Positions 1 to 9,990 of a stretch of DNA of 64,000 nt are shown piece by piece. The number at the start of each line of letters is the position of its first letter. Position 1 is the stretch's first letter. Origin of the DNA: Blastobasis lacticolella. Taxonomy: Eukaryota > Arthropoda > Insecta > Lepidoptera > Blastobasidae. The stretch covers positions 744,001-808,000 of the forward strand of contig LR990041.1 of the NCBI GenBank assembly GCA_905147135.1, given 5' to 3'. Made by a program: the position numbers and the translations under genes. The notes beneath the pieces were generated by a model. It made no database searches. It was not told where the DNA came from and was given only the letters and a program-made list of their open reading frames with translations.

Positions 1-187
1 AAACTCAAATTGTTATGAATAAAGCTACTTACTCAGAATAATGCTTAACATAGCCGATCCTACAGAAAGGTGTAAGTCTCGTTTCAGAGAACAAAATATA
101 CTGAATCTGCCATGTATGTACATAAATGAGATCTGCTAGTTCACTACAAAACTGAGCGTGAGCCTTCACTGAAACTCTGTGCTATAG

Positions 188-337
188 AAAATACGCGAAG
201 ACGTACCCACAGGCCATTCGCTGCGATATAACAGCAACCTAATGATCCCTAACTCCCGTCTCACTCTACACTCGGCAAGTCTGTTGACCATGACTGTCAG
301 ACTATATAATAAGTTACCAAATTTGAAAACCTTCTAA
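188..337 (+). pseudogene. LINE reverse-transcriptase C-terminal tail fragment
   Basis: The frame from 188 reads through a motif of the type H-S-L-R-Y-N-S-N-L-M-I-P-N-S-R and then N-K-L-P before a stop at 335-337. This is the usual extreme C-terminus of jockey/CR1-like LINE proteins, where a variable 'R-x-x-L-x-I-P' block precedes 'x-N-x-L-P'. No RT core is attached. The twin is at 9991-10140. A LINE origin is likely; the exact clade is not resolved. Confidence 0.6.
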
Positions 338-473
338 AACATTTGCAACTAAAATTTTACAGTAGCAGCTAAGCAATAAAATAGCAAAATAATTAGATCC
401 ACTATAAAAAACTGAAAAGTTAAAAACAAGTAGAATGTTGTAGGTAAATTGGTGTAAATATTAATTTAATTAA

Positions 474-1205
474 CTCTATTTATTGCACAAAACACATTAG
501 AAACATAGTCACAATATAAGTACAAAGGCGAGCTTATCCCTAAAAGAGATCTCTTCCAGCCAACCTCACAATCCGTGAAGAGACCATAATGTCGGGGTGT
601 AATACGTGCAATTGAAATTTTAATTGATAAATATATGTAATATCTTTATATCTACAAACATTTAAATACATATAATACAAGATAAAATAAATACTTCAAA
701 TAAAATATACATACATATACTATACTATCAGGTAAGTAAAGAGAGATAGTGCTCTTTTAATCGATTTCTAAATGATGACGCAGATGGAGCGTCACGTATA
801 GAAGATGGCAGATCATTCCACATTCGGACCACGTGAACAGAAAATGACTTGAAAAAGAAATGCGTTCTTGATAATGGCACCTGAAGGGTCCTAGTGATAC
901 AAGGACGCCGGGAACGGGAAGGGGGAGGAAGCAACTGAAATCTGCAACGAAGATAGCTGGGCGCAAAAGGATTCCTTAGGGTCTTGTATAAGAACATTTT
1001 TATTTACATTACGACGCTGACGTATAGGTAGCCACCTTAAGCGCTGACGATATTCGGATACGTGGTCGTACTTTCGTAACCCGAATATAAATCGTATCGC
1101 GAGATTTTGTAAACGTTCGAGCTTATTTAGGAGGTCTTCAGTTACATCCAGATAACATATGTCGGCATAGTCCAAGATCGGAAGCAACAGTGTCTGTGCA
1201 AGCAT
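474..1205 (-). pseudogene. Jockey-like LINE, 3' end: RT C-terminus and 3' UTR
   Basis: The minus strand reads L-A-Q-T-L-L-L-P-I-L-D-Y-A-D-I-C-Y-L-D, then R-L-R-W-L-P-I-R and W-N-D-L-P-S-S-I-R-D-A-P, ending K-E-H-Y-L-S-L-L-T. These are the standard blocks after the RT domain of jockey/CR1-type LINEs. One frameshift near 1000 splits the frame here; copy B (10532-11011) is open for 159 residues. The 3' UTR runs to about 474 and ends in an AATAAATA-like tail. A related 3' end lies at 23112-23560. Confidence 0.8.
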
Positions 1206-1209
1206 AATT

Positions 1210-2219
1210 TTAGTTTTTGTAGGTAAGAAAAACTGAAGAAAAAGGTGAAGTATTTGTCAAAGTGTCATGAATATATTTTCGTTTGGACATTCTGCACAGT
1301 TTATTACACTTATTACGCAAAGCCTTATAAGCAAGCCAATTGGCTTCAGAAGGATTACCTTTACACTTAGCCTTTGCACGATCTTTTTTCCGCATTGCTC
1401 CTCTAATACTAGGAGTCAGCCATGGCGCTGGTTCATGTTTTTATCGGAATTGGTTTCAGCGGAGCAATCCTATCCATCACGCCAATAATCGCGCCATTGA
1501 AAATGTTTATCTTAGCATCTATAGTGTCGGCAAGGTATAATTTCGACCAGTCCAGGGCCTCCATAGTCCTCATAAGCTTTTCCCTATCGATGTTTTTAAA
1601 ATTCCGCCTATACACTGTTTTCTTTTTACGCTTTGGGGTACGCACCGCATAATTTAAAAAAATGAGGTCGTGATAAGAAAATGGTGCAGTCATTTGACCA
1701 TGTGAAGGAACCAAATCCGCATCAGAAACAATGGAAATATCTATCCAGGATGGGCGAGAGTTAGGCTGGTAATGAGTAGCTTGTGCAGGCAAGATCTGTA
1801 GATTCAGGCCGAAGGCTAGATCTCTTAATTTTTGTGACCTATTGTCGTTTTTCAACAAACAAGTGTTAAAATCCCCCATCACAATTACATCGTTATAACG
1901 CGATCTTATATTACACAAACAAGCCTCCAAAGTCCCGAAGTAGTTTACTTTGTCACTCGGAGAGTACATCACACCCAGTGCAATCTTTTTATGATTTAGC
2001 ACCACCTCGAGAAATAGATACTCTAAGGCTGCAGTGTACTCCGGAGGGAAGAGTCAATGACGGAACACTGTATATTATCCCGCAAATAGATACAGACACC
2101 CCCACCACCAGCACCCACACGATCGTTACGGAACAAGTTGTAATGAGGCACGGAGCAGAGGCCTGACGGAAGGGAGGGCTTCAGCCAAGACTCCGAAACC
2201 AGTATTCCATCAAGCAGGC
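1210..2219 (-). pseudogene. Jockey-like LINE, endonuclease domain and linker (RT core deleted)
   Basis: The apurinic-type endonuclease domain is recognisable on the minus strand: S-E-S-W-L (catalytic Glu block), G-A-G-G-G-V-C-I-Y-L-R, L-G-V-M-Y-S-P, V-M-G-D-F-N and W-I-D-I-S. A frameshift near 2030 splits the N-terminal block from the rest. The final SDH-type catalytic block reads S-Y-H, so the Asp is missing in both copies. After the linker (K-R-K-Y-I-H-D-T-L) the sequence passes almost directly into the C-terminal tail at 1205. All RT palm motifs are therefore absent. This is an internally deleted, non-autonomous derivative. Confidence 0.8.
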
Positions 2220-2283
2220 ATCATCAAATAGTGTTTTTTTTGTGTATGTAGTTGCAATTTTAATTTAAACTGGAAAGCACACC

Positions 2284-2433
2284 TATCCTACAATTACTTT
2301 ACATCTACCCTATACCTACCCTACCCCTACCCTATACCTACCCTACACCTACCCTTTATCTTCCCTACACCTACCCTACTCCTGCCCTAAACCTACCCTC
2401 CACCTACCCTAAACCTACCCTCCACCTACCCAC
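2284..2433. repeat. Degenerate CCTAC-type minisatellite
   Basis: About 150 bases consist of imperfect CTACC/CCTAAACC-like words in 6- and 12-base periods (for example ctaccctatacctaccct). Copy B holds the same tract at 12089-12248 with one extra unit. The words resemble but are not the insect telomere repeat (TTAGG)n, so this is a simple-sequence tract. Confidence 0.8.
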
Positions 2434-2590
2434 CCGTGGTAGTTTTGCAGTAACCCTCACCAGGGTACTAATACGTTATATGCCAGTGTTAGGCATTAGC
2501 CGCGCAGGCCCAAGGGGAGAGTCTACTATGAAATTTTTTTAAATAATTCCGCTTTTATTTAAAAAATAGTTGTGACTATTTCATTGTTGT

Positions 2591-2624
2591 GAGCATCTCA
2601 ATGAGTGTGCTCATTGAGATGCTC
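2591..2624. repeat. Perfect short hairpin
   Basis: Fifteen-base arms beginning gagcatctcaatgag pair perfectly around a 4-base loop. The copy B counterpart (12408-12441) carries two arm changes. Confidence 0.7.
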
Positions 2625-2807
2625 GGCCCCTCCTTCAGCCTATTGGTACCTTTCCAAAACAAACCGAAATCTCTGGCAGTATGATGCGACGCCAGAACAT
2701 CCATTTTGATCTGATCTTGGATGTTCTGTCCATTTAAGTCTGACCTTAAAGATTTTTCTTTTCTCACAACCTTATTGCAAACCCTACCCAATACCCTATT
2801 CAAAGTT

Positions 2808-2874
2808 AAGAAAAACCATGTAAAAGGAAGTAGTGTTGCTGGGTAGCAACACTGGGTTTTACATGGTTTTTCTT
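2808..2874. repeat. Long hairpin, pre-miRNA-like
   Basis: An 18-base outer stem (2808-2825 with 2857-2874) and a 9-base inner stem (2832-2840 with 2845-2853) enclose a 4-base loop; the bulges are 6 and 3 bases. Pairing continues with one mismatch for about 8 more bases outside. It is identical in copy B at 12625-12691. Either strand could form it. A small MITE relic is the plainer reading. Confidence 0.6.
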
Positions 2875-2974
2875 TACTTTTTTACGTGTAGACTTAGCGG
2901 AGTGGCTAAGCGCATAAACAATGCTGTTATATAAATTTATCTATTGCTCTTATCACATAATTTGTCACTGCAAT

Positions 2975-3608
2975 ACCTAAACTCCTGTTGCACGAAGGCT
3001 GCGTAGGCTGGCGCGCGACCAACACCACTGTATCAGTCCCGTTGAGCGAACGAAGCAGGTGCACCGATGTGACGTCATCTCAGCTGATTGACTATCGCTG
3101 TTGGCTGATTCATCAATAAGTGATAGTCCCACCGGGCCGCTATTATAACAAAAAGGTTTAAACGTACCGACACCACTCTCTTGGTCAAGTTTGCTTGGTA
3201 GCACCATTTGTTTCATGTTCGTAATTTCTCGCACAATATTATGAAATTGTTAGACAGTTACGTAGGTATCCTTTATTAGTTTTAGGTTATTTTGCAAGAC
3301 GAGTCCTCTAGCAATCCTGTGTAGTAAATATGATTGAAGGTCAGGGGGGCAGTTTTCGAAGGTACAAAAATGACTACACGTTCAGGGTCGGTCTCTCTAA
3401 AAAACCTGTACGCGTATATTTCGCTGCACAGCTGACACCTATTCAAACAGCAACGATTTCACACTTTCGATGTCGTCCGACGAGAATGATGTCTTGCAGA
3501 TACGCACAAAACTTTTTCGTCCATAGCGTCCAACTTATTTTGTATAAAAGTAAGAACTTCACATAACACTTTTTTACAGTTAGTGCACTTAACAAATTCA
3601 GAAGTCAT
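2975..3608 (-). pseudogene. Decayed zinc-ribbon ORF of mobile-element type
   Basis: An ATG at 3608 opens M-T-S-E-F-V-K-C-T-N-C-K-K-V-L and F-I-Q-N-K-L-D-A-M-D-E. After a frameshift it continues R-I-C-K-T-S-F-S-S-D-D-I-E-S-V-K-S-L-L-F-E, stops, and resumes as R-E-T-D-P-E, then L-T-F-N-H-I, and further down F-C-Y-N-S-G-P-V-G-L-S. From memory these blocks match a protein repeated through lepidopteran genomes (a CxxC start, then K-E-T-D-P, then L-P-P-V-T-F-D-H-V-D), often found with retroelements and sometimes labelled 'mutant cadherin'. Several frame breaks make it a pseudogene. Copy B (12792-13424) is more broken, with a 2-base loss near the start. The family match is from recall. Confidence 0.55.
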
Positions 3609-3827
3609 TTTTAAAATTTTTAGTTGACGTAAACACATCCGCTCGCTACCGACAATGTGTCGAGACACAAATTTTTGGGTGCCTCTGTGGATAGATCATA
3701 GATACAGCTGATACGGCGGTCGCTACGCCCCTGTCCCAACTCATTAGATAGGTACTAAGTATATTTTGGAAGCCTTGTTTAGGATTTGGGCGGGCAGCCC
3801 CTTGCGCCCCCCGTTAGTTCGTTTTTA

Positions 3828-4859
3828 TTACATAGTACTGTTTATATATCCACATTTATTACATTTTAATGGGTTTTTTACATTGTTACTTTTACGAGTA
3901 AAGTCTGTTTCAATTTTGCACCTTGGACAATTGAGCCTTAATACTCGTTTGTCTGGCACACGATCTATCAAAGTGGAATTCTTTCTTGAGTCCCGCCTTA
4001 TGCAAAACCGTTCAGGCATAGGGGTAGTTGTGTTTGAATCTGATATGTTTATAAAGATCGCCAGTGCTTCCTCCATAGTAAGCGTGGCCAGCGTGGCAAG
4101 TAAGTACAAATTTAATCCAGCGGCAAATTGTTTAGGAGTTAGTGTCAGAAAACGTATTTTTTGTACTGCTTTTTTCAGATTGATCTTTTCGTCCGACTCC
4201 GCATTTTTTCCATCCAAACCATTTGCTTCATTTGCAACATTAATATTCTTTTTATTTGCATAATTTTCCAGCTGTTTAAACAAATCTATTTCCGACTCGA
4301 TATTCAAATTATTATAGGAAAAAATGTCATTGATGGTACTAAGATGTAAGTCTTGGAAAGTTTCGTCTTCTAGAACTTGTTTTGTGTTGGTGCTGATAAA
4401 CTCATTGCATTTCTTCATTAACTTCTCGACGTCATATTTCTTTGCTATTTCTAAAGCCTCGAAAACATTTTTCACATTCAGGACTGCACACATGTATGTA
4501 ACACATATGTCTTTTAAACGTTCGAGCAAATACTTGTGTGCTATGAAATATGTGTCACGGGCAAGCACAAAGGAGTTGATATTCACGTTGTCGGTATATA
4601 TGTACTCCAACATAACATTGAATTCCTCAGGCAGAAAATCGGTGATTTTGATAGGGCCGTCTGCGCTGAAGTTTTCATAGAACATGGCCTGAAAGACTGG
4701 CGACGCAGCCGCTAGGAATGTTTTGTGCGCCCGTATCTCCTCACCGCCCACAAGGAACGTGCAGTCGGAAAGTCGACCAGATTTCAGCAACTCTTTATTC
4801 CGATGTTGAATGTCCAAAAAACTGGCTTGAAAATCCTTGGTGTCTATAAATTGCGACAT
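3828..4859 (-). CDS. BTB-BACK protein with C-terminal zinc ribbon, copy A
   Basis: This is an intronless gene of 343 codons. The start is the ATG at 4857-4859 (context aaaaaaATG); upstream in-frame residues are hydrophobic and not conserved in style. A BTB/POZ domain occupies about residues 22-122 (S-D-C-T-F-L-V-G-G, A-H-K-T-F-L-A-A-A-S-P-V-F, L-E-Y-I-Y-T-D). A BACK region follows (about 128-245: A-L-E-I-A-K-K-Y-D-V, L-K-K-A-V-Q-K-I-R-F), and a C-terminal CPRC (311-314) and CNKC (333-336) pair would bind zinc. BTBD1/2/3/6 relatives have a PHR domain after BACK; it is absent here. BTB-BACK proteins are typically Cullin-3 ubiquitin-ligase adaptors, so substrate recruitment is inferred. Copy B differs at about nine bases, three of them amino-acid changes, so both frames stay open. 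Lack of introns suggests a retrocopy or a captured gene. Confidence 0.85.
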   Translation of the reverse strand: MSQFIDTKDFQASFLDIQHRNKELLKSGRLSDCTFLVGGEEIRAHKTFLAAASPVFQAMFYENFSADGPIKITDFLPEEFNVMLEYIYTDNVNINSFVLARDTYFIAHKYLLERLKDICVTYMCAVLNVKNVFEALEIAKKYDVEKLMKKCNEFISTNTKQVLEDETFQDLHLSTINDIFSYNNLNIESEIDLFKQLENYANKKNINVANEANGLDGKNAESDEKINLKKAVQKIRFLTLTPKQFAAGLNLYLLATLATLTMEEALAIFINISDSNTTTPMPERFCIRRDSRKNSTLIDRVPDKRVLRLNCPRCKIETDFTRKSNNVKNPLKCNKCGYINSTM

Positions 4860-4959
4860 TTTTTTAGAGAACAATACCACAAAATACAATAACAAAATGA
4901 TTAATTCAACGCACGACATCACAAAGGTCTTGTATGTAAATGTAATTAATTGAGCGTCT

Positions 4960-4967
4960 TATCGATA
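4960..4967 (-). promoter_or_regulatory. DRE-type TATCGATA motif upstream of the BTB gene
   Basis: TATCGATA, the DREF-binding element of insect housekeeping promoters, lies about 100 bases upstream of the ATG and next to CTTATAAG. Both are kept in copy B (14777-14784). One 8-base match is weak evidence. Confidence 0.3.
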
Positions 4968-4974
4968 CTTATAA

Positions 4975-6246
4975 GCAGTGCATCAGAATAACTAGATTAG
5001 ATATAATATTTTGGAGCTAGGTAATTACCCTATATTCGTGCTTCTAATTTATTTATTTAATTTAATTAGACTTAGCAATAAATATAACAAAACAATTAAG
5101 TTCAGACACTTAAATGTATTAAAGATTTGTAATGTGCCAGCCTGGTTAGTACGTTTACTTAATGACAACAATAGGTTTGTAGGTTAGTACGTACGCTCGC
5201 GTGCGGCGGACACCGACCCATCCGCCAACAAACGGGACAATGATAATTGTTTCTCATATTTCTACCTGCACATTCGTGCTGTTGAACTGTTAGAACCATA
5301 GAACTCAGAGAACACATCTATACATATATAAAAACAGTAAAAAAAGTGTGTCTGTACATTGTATATATGTATTTACAAAAAATAATTTAGGCCTTTAAAG
5401 ATTGTATTAGAATATTAACTTTTTAAAATGTTGTCTGTTTGTTTGGTTTGTACACGATAATCTCCGGAACTACTGTGAATGCAACTTTTTGTTGTTGTAT
5501 TGTTTTTAAGCCTGGAAAACATTTAGGGTATAATTTGTTTTGGAAACTGGAACACCTGATGTAGAACCATAATAAAGCAGCTAAACTATGAGAAATATAG
5601 CTAATTAATGATTTGAGAAAATGTGGTTTTCAAATAAATGTATTAGATATCGATTAGATTATTATGTTTTGTAAGATACTTATGAAAATCTGCATATTTG
5701 TGATGATTTGTTATTTAACGTGCAGTTTTTCTACTTTGAAATTGCACACTTGTGTGATGTTATATTGCGCCGAATTTATTTTGATGGGGTTTTCAGTTTG
5801 GTAGTTTGGGGTTCAACTTAAAATCTGCGCCATGTTTCATTTAATTCGGTAGGGTAGAACCAGAGATACAGCTTGGCCTCTTCATAATACTAGCTTTCAT
5901 ACATTAGGGAGGTCAATTAAAATGGTCAGACGGTAAAAAGGTAAACTGCCCTAAACACGATTGCCACGCGGACGAAATCGCGGACAAAAGCTAGTCACCG
6001 ATAAGACCCGACTTATAAAACAACATTCGATGCTTCCGACTGTATCTTATCAATAATTGACTACAATTCAAAGAAACCGGCATTGATTTATAGGTCTGGG
6101 AACCGATTATTAAAAACAATGCAACAGTAGTGAAGATTAGTGATGTTTGATTGTTAGTGTTTTTTATTATGTGTCATGAACTTTTTTTGGGATACTGTTA
6201 TTACCGTACAGAATTCTAAGTTCATAAGGCAATTTTTTTAGTTATG
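4975..6246. other. Gene-free stretch of copy A
   Basis: AT-rich sequence shared with 14792-15936 and beyond; no ORF or exon stands out. Around 5425-5480 is a fragment of a common repeat (tgtttgtttggtttgtac, then aatctccggaactac) also seen near 46060 and 52220. Confidence 0.6.
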
Positions 6247-6247
6247 T

Positions 6248-6433
6248 ATTAGAGCTCGTCTAATCTAAAATGACGCGCCCCACTATCGCATTAACGCACA
6301 CAAGCAAGTTTAAAATATAGACGCAATACATATACAAATGCCGTTGTTATTGGTCATTCAGTTGCCGGTGAGACACCAACGTAGGAGCACGCGTCGTTCA
6401 TTGGCTCCCACACAGACGAAGTGTCGTTATCAA
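6248..6433 (+). repeat. 190-bp dispersed repeat (copy-A-specific insertion)
   Basis: The block starts tagagctcgtctaatc and ends gaagtgtcgttat. It is absent from the matching place in copy B (about 17130), which has 39 unrelated bases. A near-identical inverted copy lies at 49830-50009. No tRNA head, long TIR or tail is evident, so the class is unknown. Confidence 0.75.
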
Positions 6434-6734
6434 TCCAATACTTATATGTTTGTTAGCGATGCCAACGGTTCCAGTAGATAGCTAGATCATTGCTTAGCAA
6501 CTACAGCAGCAGTTCTCGTAGCTATTTCTATGAGGAATCAAATATTTCTGAGCTGCTATATCTTAGGTGGATGCGATCGTGATGTAGTTGGTTCAGTGAG
6601 AGTGAATTGAGCATATCCGTTTTATTGTATCCCTGGAGAATTGCTTGACTAAGTGCCCCGACAGCTTCTAGCTCTTTTAAAGCTGTTTGCTAAGTGTAGT
6701 AGAAGTGGAGTGGTCATTTAGAGTTTTTTATCTC

Positions 6735-6806
6735 AGAAAAAAGGGACTCGAACCCGGTAACTCGCGTACGACCGTATACCTTAACCTCTAGGTCACCGAC
6801 GCCTTT
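6735..6806 (-). repeat. tRNA-derived SINE head (family B), copy A
   Basis: Reverse complement of a tRNA-like head (gcgtcggtgacctagagg ... ggttcgagtcc) with A- and B-box-like blocks. The same head with its full body is at 57871-58234. The twin is at 17475-17546. It is a SINE relic, since the acceptor arms do not pair as in a true tRNA. Confidence 0.7.
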
Positions 6807-6930
6807 GTCCTGTTTCATATTTATAAAATTATATGTTATTGTAATAGGAATAGGTAGAGATAATCATGCAATACAACTAATTTACAGAAAATTGTTACCA
6901 ACTTGTTTTAGGTGTGTACTTACACCAGTA

Positions 6931-7110
6931 CTAGGGCTTGCAAAAATACAAAAATACAGTAACAAATATTATATATACACATAAAAAAAAAACACAAAAA
7001 CTAAACTTAAGTAACCGGATAAGTGCCCAGATGTCTGGCCGCATTACCCGCTGGATATTCATTTCATTCGAAGATTGAAATGAATCGAATATTCGACTTG
7101 CAATCCCTAA
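6931..7110. mobile_element. Short MITE in copy A
   Basis: Imperfect terminal repeats ctagggcttgcaa and ttgcaatccctaa face each other about 180 bases apart, with CAGTA on both sides (6926-6930 and 7112-7116) as a possible target duplication. In copy B only the left end survives because an RTE fragment entered it. Confidence 0.55.
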
Positions 7111-7277
7111 TCAGTACTTAGATAAGTGTAAATAAGAAAGCCGTTAATTAATTTGGTAGTATTCATGATAGGTAACATGTGGGTGACATTTAGATAGGGT
7201 AATAGACTAAGAAGTAGGTTTATTTGTTTTGATATGGATCGCAGGAGGTTAATAAACTGCTGTCTGCTCCACTTTTA

Positions 7278-7424
7278 CCTTTACACCCAAAACTCTTTAA
7301 CGCTATACCGAAAATAATACGAGAAGCCGAAAGTCTGAACAGTTTTAAAACACAATTGCACAATTATCTCGTGGAAATAGCGTTGTACACGGTAGAAGAA
7401 CTTTATTTAAATACAAGGACGTAA
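7278..7424 (+). pseudogene. LINE C-terminal fragment
   Basis: Open frame P-L-H-P-K-L-F-N-A-I-P-K-I-I-R-E-A-E-S then F-K-T-Q-L-H-N-Y-L-V and a stop, typical of a LINE protein C-terminus. A 3' UTR follows to about 7768, ending aataaattgatattg. A close copy is at 20017-20151. This block begins where the similarity of copies A and B ends. Confidence 0.7.
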
Positions 7425-7768
7425 ATTTGGAACTTTCTTATCTTTAAATATGTAACATGGTAGCTTTTGATTTTTATATCTTTTTTATGCATACCTAACA
7501 TTGCTGACATCTAGAGTTGTTTTTAATATTATTGTTTTTATTGATTTGACATTTATTTAATTTAATTATAATTGTATTAAGTGTATGTCATTAAGGTTGT
7601 TTTGTATTAGGCATTTGACATTATTAGTTTGTATTTTATATTGTGTTTAAGTTTATTTTATATTTGTTAATTTGTACGCCGAATGGCAGGGCACAGTTGA
7701 GCATACTTATATATTATGTAACATCTCTTTACCTGTGCTACCACAAATACAATAAATTGATATTGACC

Positions 7769-7853
7769 TCATGGGTGTCGTACAAGGCGACTAATGTTTT
7801 TGAGGCAAAAAACCAAGAGTCTACGTAGTCTGGAAAATGGGCAGCAGCATAAA
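7769..7853 (+). repeat. SINE-like family A, internal fragment
   Basis: Matches the middle of the 260-bp repeat seen whole at 45363, 53734 and 63222 (gggtgtcgtacaaggcga ... aaaatgggcagcagca). Both ends are missing. Confidence 0.75.
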
Positions 7854-7919
7854 TGTGCGCCTGAGCTATTTTTTAAAACAAATTTTAATTTTTTGTTATT
7901 AACGTTAATAGTTAGGCGG

Positions 7920-7980
7920 ATACCTGGGTTTGCCACGCGGTGGCACAACCGGGACATGACGCCAAGATGATGATGATGAT
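7920..7980 (+). repeat. SINE family B, 3' end with (GAT)n tail
   Basis: The terminal block acaaccgggacatgacgcc runs into gatgatgatgat, the tail type of family B. Confidence 0.7.
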
Positions 7981-8590
7981 ATTATTAACGTAAATAAGTA
8001 AGCGAAAGTTACTTCTTTGGCAGACAGGAGGCCTAAGAGTTTAACTGAGATTGTAGATTATTTTAAACAATAAAAAAAACGAAAATTCATTTATTTGAGA
8101 CGAAGTAATCCACAATTGTTACATCATACTTAATACTAAGGTATATTATTACTGCAATGTCAAATGATTGTAATATAAGTAATTCAAAATTCACAATTTC
8201 CGAAAGTGAAAATTAAAATGCCAAGTATGGCTTTAGTATTACGATACTAAAGCCATGTCAAGTAATTCAAATAAAATCCATCTGCTTACATTGTTTAAAT
8301 ATGTCAAGATATAAAATATGAAACTGCAAGGTCACAAAAATTCTAAGATGAAGTTATAGAGTAGGTACATTTCAAATATTATTTCAAATGCTATGAAATT
8401 ACATTGCCAGAAGATGATGTCCGAAACCGGTTGCAAATATTTAAAAGTTTGTAAATATAATACATACAGTGGCACTATTGTATAAAAGTATTTTAATCCA
8501 TAATACAATTGAGTGTCAACTACTAAATATAATAAAATTAAAATTAAATTATTATTAAATACTAAAATTAAATTTAAATTATTGCCACTA
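7981..8590. other. Gene-free AT-rich stretch with one hairpin
   Basis: No coding signal. A perfect 13-base stem around a TACG loop sits at 8227-8256 (arm atggctttagtat). The rest holds short ATTAAA-type repeats. Confidence 0.6.
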
Positions 8591-8599
8591 CAACTGTCA

Positions 8600-9730
8600 C
8601 TTCTTATATTTTGCATAGAGTCCGGATAGTTGCACTCTCATCCAGTGCCTTTGCATAGAGCAGTCCACCTTGTCGGCTACAGTACTTAGGAGACTGTTAT
8701 TGCTGTTTCGAACTCGACGCAAAGTGATGGCGTTGTTTTGCGCATAATGACGAATGACGCAAACATTTTCTTTTATTCCACAAAGGTGGCAAACAAGCTT
8801 ACGGCCTGCCTGATGGCCGACATGCCCGAAGCGCTGCAAAAGCGCGGCCGACCCAACAGTATCCTAAGACTGTCATTGTATTGGACACGTAGAGCGTTGC
8901 ATGCCTTCTGCGTATACCTAACCCACAGAAAAATACTGCCAATAAGCCTTGAATAAAGTCAGCTTTACATCTTCAGCAGATCGTGCAAATCTGCGGGCCA
9001 GCATTTTACATCCTGTAGGATGTAATTTTACATGACTGTAGTCAACGTTCTGCGTTCCCCATCAATGTCCATCATCATTCAGTCATGGACACGGTGACCT
9101 ATTGTCCCAGGTATGTAACTGTGTTGACTGTGTTGAGAGCGGTACCGTAAAGCACCACCGGCATTACTTTATGCGCTCTTTCACCAGCCCCAAAAATCAA
9201 CAGTTCGCTCTTTTTGTCACTATAGGTACCCGAGACCATGGACCATCGCATACCGTTCACAAATGTCGACCGAATTCCTTTAAGCTCTTATTGATTGGCT
9301 CAGCAAGATCATATCATCGGCACAGCTAATATTGTTAAGGCATTTGCCATCAAGTTAGCAACCAGTATTAGCCTTGCAGAGCCTTATCAATAAGTCCATC
9401 CATATAAATATTGAAGAGGGAAGGGGATGATAATCCCCCCTGCCTCACACCACACTGCAACCCATAAGGGCTGGACAGAGCAGCAGCCACTTAACCATAC
9501 CACATACGATGCCATACCAATGCTGAAATATGTCAACCAGCTCAGTCGGAAAGTTGGAATGCTTTGAAAACTTGTCACATACGATGTAGGACACCATGTC
9601 GAATGCCTTCGGCAGGTCCAAGAAACAAGCGTACACCGGTGTCTGCCTGTCAGTATAATACCGGGCAGTGCGCTTAAGGCACAGTATGGCCGCTTCCGTG
9701 GACAGCCCGGGACGAAACCCAACCGGCGCG
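8600..9730 (-). pseudogene. Decayed non-LTR reverse transcriptase
   Basis: Read on the minus strand in shifting frames, the order of blocks is right for an RT: a leader around 9650-9720 (A-I-L-C-L-K-R-T-A-R-Y-Y), motif A with F-L-D-L-P-K-A-F-D-M-V (about 9600), the R-Q-G-G-type block and S-L-F-N-I-Y-M-D-G-L-I (about 9400), motif C reading C-A-D-D-M-I-L-L-S (about 9300), and a thumb/tail with A-R-R-F-A-R-S-A-E-D-V-K and R-F-C-S-A-S-G-M (8800-8990). Many frameshifts and stops. The usual Y/F-A-D-D is C-A-D-D here. It lies between the two duplicated segments. Confidence 0.75.
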
Positions 9731-9990
9731 TTAACTTAACAGATTTGAGCGTATGCTTGACTAAACTACGGGGTTATCCTGTGGGGCAATAGCACGGGGG
9801 CACAAGCTCAAATTGTTATGAAAAAAGCTACTTACTCAGAATAATGCTTAACATAGCCGATCCTTCAGAAAGGTGTAAGTCTCGTTTCGGAGAACAAAAT
9901 ATACTGAATCTGCCATGTATGTACATAAATGAGATCTGCTAGTTCACTACAAAACTGAGCGTGAGCCTTCACTGAAACCCTGTGCTATAC

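Larger units (their letters stand above)
1..7262. repeat. Segmental duplication, copy A
   Basis: The first bases of the window match the sequence from 9804 onward, and the match continues in the same order and orientation to about 7262. The offset drifts from 9803 to 9817 and more because of small indels. Differences occur roughly every 30-60 bases outside the gene. Copy A has a 190-bp repeat at 6248-6433 and a MITE at 6931-7110 that copy B lacks or has lost. The match begins at base 1, so the unit may extend left of the window. Confidence 0.95.

Noticed and set aside
2284..2433. Interstitial telomere repeat
   Set aside because: The words are CTACC/CCTAAACC mixtures, not regular (TTAGG)n; a degenerate minisatellite fits better.
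2576..2803. 75-codon minus-strand gene conserved in both copies
   Set aside because: No start context or domain; F-G-L-F-W-K-G-T-N resembles a LINE linker (F-W-K) and conservation is explained by the duplication.
3766..4263. Plus-strand frames across the BTB gene (also 4324-4680, 13700-14080)
   Set aside because: They are antisense shadows of the BTB coding sequence.
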